Below, piece after piece: positions 58,621-64,000 of a stretch of 64,000 nt of DNA (position 1 is its first letter; every line of letters starts with the position of its first letter). Made by a program: the position numbers and the translations under genes. The stretch lies in the NCBI RefSeq assembly GCF_000022065.1, contig NC_011898.1:3475501-3539500 (forward strand), given 5' to 3'. Origin of the DNA: Ruminiclostridium cellulolyticum H10 (GTDB lineage: Bacteria; Bacillota; Clostridia; Acetivibrionales; DSM-1351). The notes beneath the pieces were generated by a model. The model ran no database searches, was not told the DNA's origin, and was given only the letters and a program-made list of their open reading frames with translations.

Positions 58621-59424
58621 TCATATCACCCTTGCAATACTTGCTATAGCCATTGCCGCCGGAACCAATAAAATCTGTGCCAGCATGGTTCCTACAATAA
58701 GCCCGCACACAATAAATATTACGCAGCGGCTGAAATCCAACTCTGTACAGTCACCTTTGATAACATCATCTGTCATCATTGATATGTAAGGGTCAATAAA
58801 CAAAAACATAAGTATTGTTGCAACACCATTTATGGCTGACGACAAGGTGCTGCAGGTTGTTCTGAACTCAGGGTAAAGGCATCCGGCATATAATGAGGCG
58901 AGTACACCGACAGTTGATATGGAGGATGTAATTACATTTAAAAACACTATTTTCTTTGGAATCTTTCTCAAACTTTTCAATTGGGATAAATTTTCTTTTT
59001 TCGGAATGGTAATACTCTTCTTGAACTGTTCAATACCCGATTTAGAAAATCCATGTAAAATGAGTCTGGGAACAGATCTGTAAACACTAAAAGATTCAAC
59101 TGCTTTGGTAAAAACTCTTATAAATGTAGGCAGGAGCATTGCACCGATAATTGTGGCAAGAGTAGCTGATAGTAATATCCACCTGAAAATGTACAGCATA
59201 CCGCCTGTATTTCCGCTTTCAATGCTCTTTTCAATGGTTTTTGCAAGCAACGGGGCTTGAAATGTATTGGCTGTCCTTGATAGCAATGCAAATACGTTAA
59301 ATATGGCAAAAGCAATAGCTATTCTCCCTGTCTTTACACCTACTATTCTGACACTGTAAGCAAGTGTTCCAACAACATATATCACAAGTGTAAGTACAAG
59401 AACGGCTATAACTTGTATGGTCAT
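58621..59424 (-). CDS. amj: Lipid II flippase Amj family protein
   Basis: 267 residues, about six membrane helices. ALLSRTANTFQAPLLAKTIE, IFRWILLSATLATIIGAMLLPTF and DPYISMMTDDVIKGDC are the family's conserved pieces. Amj of B. subtilis is an alternative lipid II flippase that can replace MurJ. GGAGG precedes ATG 59424. Monocistronic by appearance. Confidence 0.9.
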   Translation of the reverse strand: MTIQVIAVLVLTLVIYVVGTLAYSVRIVGVKTGRIAIAFAIFNVFALLSRTANTFQAPLLAKTIEKSIESGNTGGMLYIFRWILLSATLATIIGAMLLPTFIRVFTKAVESFSVYRSVPRLILHGFSKSGIEQFKKSITIPKKENLSQLKSLRKIPKKIVFLNVITSSISTVGVLASLYAGCLYPEFRTTCSTLSSAINGVATILMFLFIDPYISMMTDDVIKGDCTELDFSRCVIFIVCGLIVGTMLAQILLVPAAMAIASIARVI

Positions 59425-59582
59425 TTATAAATACCTCCATTATAAAATGTAAGTATTCTACATTTATCGGCCAATACCTTCTAAAGCAGTTAATATATTA
59501 CATTATAAGGCTATAAAAAAATCCGTCTAAGTAGTTCTTCTACATATACGGATAGTTTACGATAGCAATATAATAAATTAAC

Positions 59583-60224
59583 CTACAATCTCATTATAAC
59601 CAGCGAGAGCAAATATTGTATTGCGGAACTGATTAGTGCATTCCAGAAAAATACAAGTACAAACACCAATCCCCTTACATTGTTAGATAACCTGAACAAC
59701 ATGCAAAGTCCCCTAGTAATTACACCATTAAACCAGAAATATGACAATATTCCCATAACAGTTGTAATAAACAATAAAATCATTGAGTCAGTAGATAACG
59801 TCCACCTACTGCTAAAGTAAATTATAATATCCATAGGAGTTAATATAATGTTAGCTAGGATATAAACCTTCATAACCTTTGTAATAAGGCTGGAATACGT
59901 ATTCACCACAGAAGCATTATACCTCTCGCTCTTCTTCTTAAAATGCTTTATAACGTCAAAAACAGGGTATGAGAAGCAAAGAACATCTATAAACCCTATT
60001 AATAACGCAGTTATCAGTAAAATCGATGCAGTTTTAAGGTCAAAACTTAAATTAGTTATAAAAAAACCCTTAGGATTTTGGGGATTGAGTATATAAAAAA
60101 TAACATCCCGTAAACCTACAAAAACTATACCAATATAAAGCCACAGGCTTTTGTCTGTGAGCTTTGAATAAAAGTCTTTTTGCAGCAAAAAAAAGTCAAT
60201 GAATGTATTGTATTTCGATTTCAT
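59583..60224 (-). CDS. Multi-pass membrane protein, unknown
   Basis: 213 residues from ATG 60224 (TAGGAG upstream). Five or six membrane helices with a YIP1/DUF-type organisation: hydrophilic start (KYNTFIDFFLLQKDFYSKL), then helices from about 30 on. No enzyme motif. It lies alone between amj and a small anchored protein. Confidence 0.7.
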   Translation of the reverse strand: MKSKYNTFIDFFLLQKDFYSKLTDKSLWLYIGIVFVGLRDVIFYILNPQNPKGFFITNLSFDLKTASILLITALLIGFIDVLCFSYPVFDVIKHFKKKSERYNASVVNTYSSLITKVMKVYILANIILTPMDIIIYFSSRWTLSTDSMILLFITTVMGILSYFWFNGVITRGLCMLFRLSNNVRGLVFVLVFFWNALISSAIQYLLSLVIMRL

Positions 60225-60306
60225 TTCTGCTCCTATCACAAAACGCATTTATCATTTATATAATATATATTATTTAACAGAGTTCAATCAATATAGCAAG
60301 ACATTT

Positions 60307-60675
60307 TTAAAATATTTCTATTAAAATATATGCCACCGCTGCAATACTTCCTATAAGAGCAGAATTAATTATGAGAATTTTTATAAACCTAGATTCGTTG
60401 AGCTTTCTTTTTAATTGCTTTTTGCTCGGTGACTGTTTTCCTTCCTTTTGTAGGGTTGCCAGATTTCCCTTGTTTTCTTTAATATAGTTATTAATAATTG
60501 TCTCTGCCTCCCTTAGAATAAATTTGTTATTGGATACGGAACTTCCCTCACTTTGCTGTTTTTTTTCATTGTCACCATTTTGCGTATCTTGTTTCATTAC
60601 CAGTATAGCCTCCTCAAACAGGTTTGAATGTATGTCTCTTAGTACAATTACTCTCTTTTCCTTGCCATAGAACAT
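60307..60675 (-). CDS. Small C-terminally anchored protein, unknown
   Basis: 122 residues from ATG 60675, five bases after GGAGGATACT. A short N-terminal domain (MFYGKEKRVIVLRDIHSNLF and EEAILVMK), a charged Ser/Gln-rich linker, a helix (EAETIINNYIKENKG), then one membrane helix at the C-terminus. The tail-anchor would leave the domain in the cytoplasm. Located between spoIIE and the membrane protein; a sporulation link is possible but not shown. Confidence 0.65.
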   Translation of the reverse strand: MFYGKEKRVIVLRDIHSNLFEEAILVMKQDTQNGDNEKKQQSEGSSVSNNKFILREAETIINNYIKENKGNLATLQKEGKQSPSKKQLKRKLNESRFIKILIINSALIGSIAAVAYILIEIF

Positions 60676-60744
60676 AGTATCCTCCATAAAGAACATTTAT
60701 GGTTAGTTTGTGAATATTTTACAGGATTATTCAATGCTAACTCA

Positions 60745-63159
60745 CTATAATGGTTTCCAAATTTTAGAAACAATAACCATCATGTCATCTATGGGCTCTT
60801 TGTCCTTACAGCGTCTCAGAGCTTCTTCAATAAGATCATCTGCAATTTTTTGAGGATTCTTGCTTGTCATCTGGGAGATTACATTTTGGACTTCTATAAT
60901 GCTATCATCACTGGTTTTAAAGGAATCTACTATTCCATCTGATACCATTATGATATACTCTCCGCTATTAACATTTTTATGAATCAGCTCCAGTTCAACA
61001 TTGCTTAGTATTCCCGCAGGAAGTGAAGCAGCCCTTATAATCTCAACATAGTCCGCCCGTTTAATAAAGGTAGGAGCTGCACCCACCTTTACAAATTCAA
61101 CCTCTCCGTCATATAAGTCCACAACAGAGATATCAATAGTAGCAAAGGATTCATCATTAGATTTCAGCACAAGAATAGAGTTTATAAGTTTTACTGTTGT
61201 ATCCTTATCAAACCCCGATTCCATAAACTGCTCTATCAGGTTAACAGTTGCCTTGCTTTGCAGACATGCTTTGTGACCTGTTCCCATTCCATCGCTTAAG
61301 GCTGATATATATTTACCGTCATCGGCGTTTAGAAATGTATAATTATCTCCTGACACTTGCTTATCATCCTTTGCAATTCTTGCAACACCCGTTATTATTT
61401 TGAATGTTTCTTCTTTAACAAGCTTTATGCAACACATGTTAGTTTTGGTGTTAAGTCTGCAATCACTGCCGCTCTTAACCATTTTGCACCCTATAGCATC
61501 CGATACCACTTTTTCTACACAGCCGATACAGTTTCTTTTTCCTCCACAGCCTTTGTACGATAATGAGATTTCATAGTTTCCGGCTTTATTCTCATATACA
61601 ACTGCTTCCACATTACGTAAACCTTTTTTTGTTAGCTCCAAAATTATGTTATTTTCAATATCGTCCTTAAAAACGATATCTGTATTTAATTCAACCGCCA
61701 AATTAGAGACAATCGTTGACATACTCCTCATCTGTTGTGAAACCAAGCCTCTGCTTTCGCTGACTCTGCTTCTCCAAACTATATCTACCTTGAATAATTC
61801 ATAGGTATAGTTTATAGCCTTTACAAAGTCATCTATCCGTTCACACCTGTCCATAAAATACTGTGGAATATCCTGCTGGTCAATCCAACCTTTGCTGTCC
61901 AGTTTCTCGACTATTTTAAATAGTATCTGATATGTATTGCAGAAATTCTGCTCCCAACAATGGCTGCACAGGCTGCAGTCCTTGCAAACCCTGTCTGCGA
62001 CCCTGTCAAAAATGGCAGTAATGTCGTGCTTTTCGGTAATTGCCCTTGTTTCGGAAATTTCATCAAAAGTTTTAGCCATTTCTCCAAAGGCCTTTGAGAA
62101 TTTATTGAGTTTTTCTACTGTTATCTCTTTAATTCGTATACTGTAACCTTTTTTATCTCCTCTTGCTGACAATGCTTTATTGAACTTATTTACAATTACA
62201 TCAGTAATTTTATCCGGGATTAATATAAACAGTACAATGGCCCCAATTATCTCATACAGGTAAATAAGTACTTCCGTAGACCCGTTAGTGTAAAACGTTA
62301 AAACTGCATTTCCCATCAAAACACCTATACATGAGCCAACTTTCCCCATTTTTCTTAAAATTCCGGAAAGTAATCCGCAAAAAGCATATGAAGAAACCAT
62401 AAGGGGGGAAGAATTTGACGAAATACTTATTACGGTCCCAACAATTACTCCTATGGCAGCTCCGTTTCCAGCCCCTGTTCTATAGCTGAATACAAGAATT
62501 ATTAGAATACATAAAATATTTTTCAGACTGACACCAAGAACCGTCCATGTCCCCAACCCTCCAATAGAAAGTGCACAGGCTATAGCTATACTCAAGACCT
62601 CTTCATTTGTCAGGACGTACCTTTTAGTAGTACTTCCCAGAACATCAAGAACATTCTTAAATACAAAAACAAGTGCAAAAATTATAAATCCGTTCAGAAG
62701 CGATTTTAAAATATCATATAAAAGAAAACCTTGAAGATATGTTATAAGCATTTCAGGTATCAGAACGCCGACAAAAGCTGTCATAGCTGTTCGCAGTGAT
62801 GAACCTACGCTTTTTTTGAAAGGAATATTCATGGCATTAAACAGCAGCATGGACACCGCTGCTGTGTATATCTGGATTGTTGCCCCGGAAGTGAGCATTC
62901 CTGCAATTATAGCAAGTGCCATCAAAACCCTGCTTAAATTCAATCCCAGCGTGGCTGCATATAACGCTACGCCAAAAGGCATCAACCCTCCCATCAGGGA
63001 TATCCTGCCCAGCAGAAATGCTGCCGGAATAACAATCAGATTCAATTTATTTGTTTTATTCAAATAGTCAAGCAGTGCTGCTGCTTTTGAACTGCTGTTT
63101 TTATGAAGCTTATCCCTATATACCCCTAAACGGTTATATGAAAATGTTTCTGTTTTCAT
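60745..63159 (-). CDS. spoIIE: Stage II sporulation protein E (PP2C phosphatase)
   Basis: 804 residues. About ten N-terminal membrane helices (30-320), a central oligomerisation region with a cysteine cluster (CKDCSLCSHCWEQNFC), then a PP2C domain (about 590-800: ALSDGMGTGHKA, IIMVSDGIVDSF). It dephosphorylates SpoIIAA in the forespore and so releases sigma-F, and helps polar division. Strong evidence that the host forms endospores. Confidence 0.97.
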   Translation of the reverse strand: MKTETFSYNRLGVYRDKLHKNSSSKAAALLDYLNKTNKLNLIVIPAAFLLGRISLMGGLMPFGVALYAATLGLNLSRVLMALAIIAGMLTSGATIQIYTAAVSMLLFNAMNIPFKKSVGSSLRTAMTAFVGVLIPEMLITYLQGFLLYDILKSLLNGFIIFALVFVFKNVLDVLGSTTKRYVLTNEEVLSIAIACALSIGGLGTWTVLGVSLKNILCILIILVFSYRTGAGNGAAIGVIVGTVISISSNSSPLMVSSYAFCGLLSGILRKMGKVGSCIGVLMGNAVLTFYTNGSTEVLIYLYEIIGAIVLFILIPDKITDVIVNKFNKALSARGDKKGYSIRIKEITVEKLNKFSKAFGEMAKTFDEISETRAITEKHDITAIFDRVADRVCKDCSLCSHCWEQNFCNTYQILFKIVEKLDSKGWIDQQDIPQYFMDRCERIDDFVKAINYTYELFKVDIVWRSRVSESRGLVSQQMRSMSTIVSNLAVELNTDIVFKDDIENNIILELTKKGLRNVEAVVYENKAGNYEISLSYKGCGGKRNCIGCVEKVVSDAIGCKMVKSGSDCRLNTKTNMCCIKLVKEETFKIITGVARIAKDDKQVSGDNYTFLNADDGKYISALSDGMGTGHKACLQSKATVNLIEQFMESGFDKDTTVKLINSILVLKSNDESFATIDISVVDLYDGEVEFVKVGAAPTFIKRADYVEIIRAASLPAGILSNVELELIHKNVNSGEYIIMVSDGIVDSFKTSDDSIIEVQNVISQMTSKNPQKIADDLIEEALRRCKDKEPIDDMMVIVSKIWKPL

Positions 63160-63390
63160 TTATCTAGTGACCCCCCGCCTTTTTTATCTTCTGTGTGATT
63201 ACCCGGTTACGGTATGCAGAATTGATTATAAGGCAGGAGTATAAAAATATTTGTCACTTTTAGTATTTAGGAAATAAGATATTTTAGACAGTTATTTTCA
63301 AAATACCTTAATTTTATATCATTAATTAAAGTAATTATTCTTAAGAATAACTTTTAGTAAAATATAAATAATTTCATATTATGTCCATCG

Positions 63391-63397
63391 TGTCGAA
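63391..63397. promoter_or_regulatory. Isolated Spo0A-box-like heptamer upstream of spoIIE
   Basis: TGTCGAA, the exact 0A-box core, stands about 230 bases before the spoIIE start and just after the pncB stop. Spo0A activates spoIIE in Bacillus, but a single 7-mer at this distance is weak support. Confidence 0.3.
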
Positions 63398-63401
63398 ACT
63401 T

Positions 63402-64000
63402 TTAACTGTTTTCTTTAATAAGTTTATGCTTAATATCCCAGAGTTTTTGGGACAAGTCTACATAATATTTGTGAGGAAACTCAAAACGCTTTACCTCGTC
63501 CCACAGGAAATCAATTTGTTCCTTGCAATATTTTCTGGTTTCCCGGATTGACGGAACATCGTATACTTTTTTTCCGCCTATAAAAATTGGTACCATAATT
63601 TCCTTCGCAGTAAAATCTGTGATTGTCTTGCGTTTCCATGTAGCTTCCGAGTCAAAAATTTCCAGTTCCTTGGTTTGGTCTATAGTTTCATCATATACAC
63701 AAAGCTGGTCTGCAATAGCTTTACCGCTTTTATTTTCAAACAAGCGATATACCTTTTTGAAATGGGGATTAGTTATTTTGGTTACATTTTCACTAATTTT
63801 TATTTTTGGTATGATATCACCCTTTTCATTCTCAACGGCACACAGCTTATAAACCCCACCGAATACAGGCTCACTTCTTGAAGTAATCAACCTCTCCCCT
63901 ACTCCAAATATATCAATACATGCTCCCTGTGAAATCAAATCACTGATTATATATTCATCTAGAGCATTTGAAGCTACTATTTTACATTCCGTAAGTCCTG
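63402..64000 (-). CDS. pncB: Nicotinate phosphoribosyltransferase, C-terminal part (runs off the edge)
   Basis: About 199 residues visible, reading in from the right edge. SNALDEYIISDLISQGACID with IFGVGERLITS is the conserved phosphate-binding region of NAPRTase, followed by VFGGVYKLCAVE and the C-terminal helical domain. It makes nicotinate mononucleotide in NAD salvage. Start lies beyond the window. Confidence 0.92.
   Translation of the reverse strand, partial: GLTECKIVASNALDEYIISDLISQGACIDIFGVGERLITSRSEPVFGGVYKLCAVENEKGDIIPKIKISENVTKITNPHFKKVYRLFENKSGKAIADQLCVYDETIDQTKELEIFDSEATWKRKTITDFTAKEIMVPIFIGGKKVYDVPSIRETRKYCKEQIDFLWDEVKRFEFPHKYYVDLSQKLWDIKHKLIKENS

Overview
The window is AT-rich, low-GC Firmicute DNA, most like an anaerobic spore-forming Clostridia (a Ruminiclostridium-type organism would fit). 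The evidence is a Ni-Fe CO dehydrogenase, sporulation genes (spoIIE, a SpoVB-like flippase), strong GGAGG ribosome sites with frequent TTG/GTG starts, and CtsR-type heat-shock operators. The species call is inference; no marker gene was compared.

Chromosomal part, 1-27185. cooS plus a cupin gene; a YitT membrane protein; a WecG/TagA glycosyltransferase; a membrane-anchored FAD protein; a leftward cell-wall/NAD(P)HX-repair/toxin-antitoxin block (coiled-coil protein, nnr, alr, mazE, mazF, small anchored protein); a rightward envelope-polysaccharide block (wecC, GT4, DUF4330, membrane protein, O-antigen-ligase-like protein). A 316-bp fold-back MITE-like element follows. Then come a PadR regulator coupled to an FtsW/RodA-like protein, a GT39 protein, NudC-type NAD diphosphatase, Hsp20 under two CtsR boxes, SpoVB, an NlpC/P60 hydrolase, an Amidase_3 and DusB.

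Mobile part, 27186-58325. A 31.1-kb prophage lies in a tRNA-Arg(CCG) gene, bounded by 73-bp direct repeats, with the tyrosine integrase next to the intact tRNA copy. It is a decayed contractile-tailed phage with an HK97-type head. Reading right to left on the minus strand: integrase; a lysogenic-conversion operon (84-aa protein, SieB-like protein, YjcQ-like protein); accessory genes including a lipoprotein; an early/regulatory region with a divergent switch; a Rep-like gene and a gene resembling single-subunit (YonO/RdRP-like) RNA polymerases; terminase, portal, protease, capsid and connector genes; lysis genes. Five insertion sequences sit in it: three identical-looking IS481-family copies, one IS66 and one IS3. 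Two of them lack target duplications and join unrelated gene fragments, which marks IS-mediated deletions. One removed almost the whole tail module. The other joins terminase to the truncated polymerase gene. The capsid gene also carries a one-base frameshift, so the prophage is very likely dead as a virus.

The most unusual content is in the prophage early region (39.7-48.0 kb): the polymerase-like protein beside a Rep-like protein and an iteron-like AT-rich tract; a small R-S-E ADP-ribosyltransferase-like protein flanked by two structured non-coding stretches; a protein built from two copies of one domain; and a 534-residue protein fusing an HsdR-N-type PD-(D/E)xK nuclease domain to a tyrosine-recombinase fold whose catalytic residues are replaced.

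Chromosomal part, 58341-64000. A 38-aa zinc-ribbon protein, an Amj-like lipid II flippase, two membrane proteins, spoIIE, and the 3' part of a nicotinate phosphoribosyltransferase running off the window edge.
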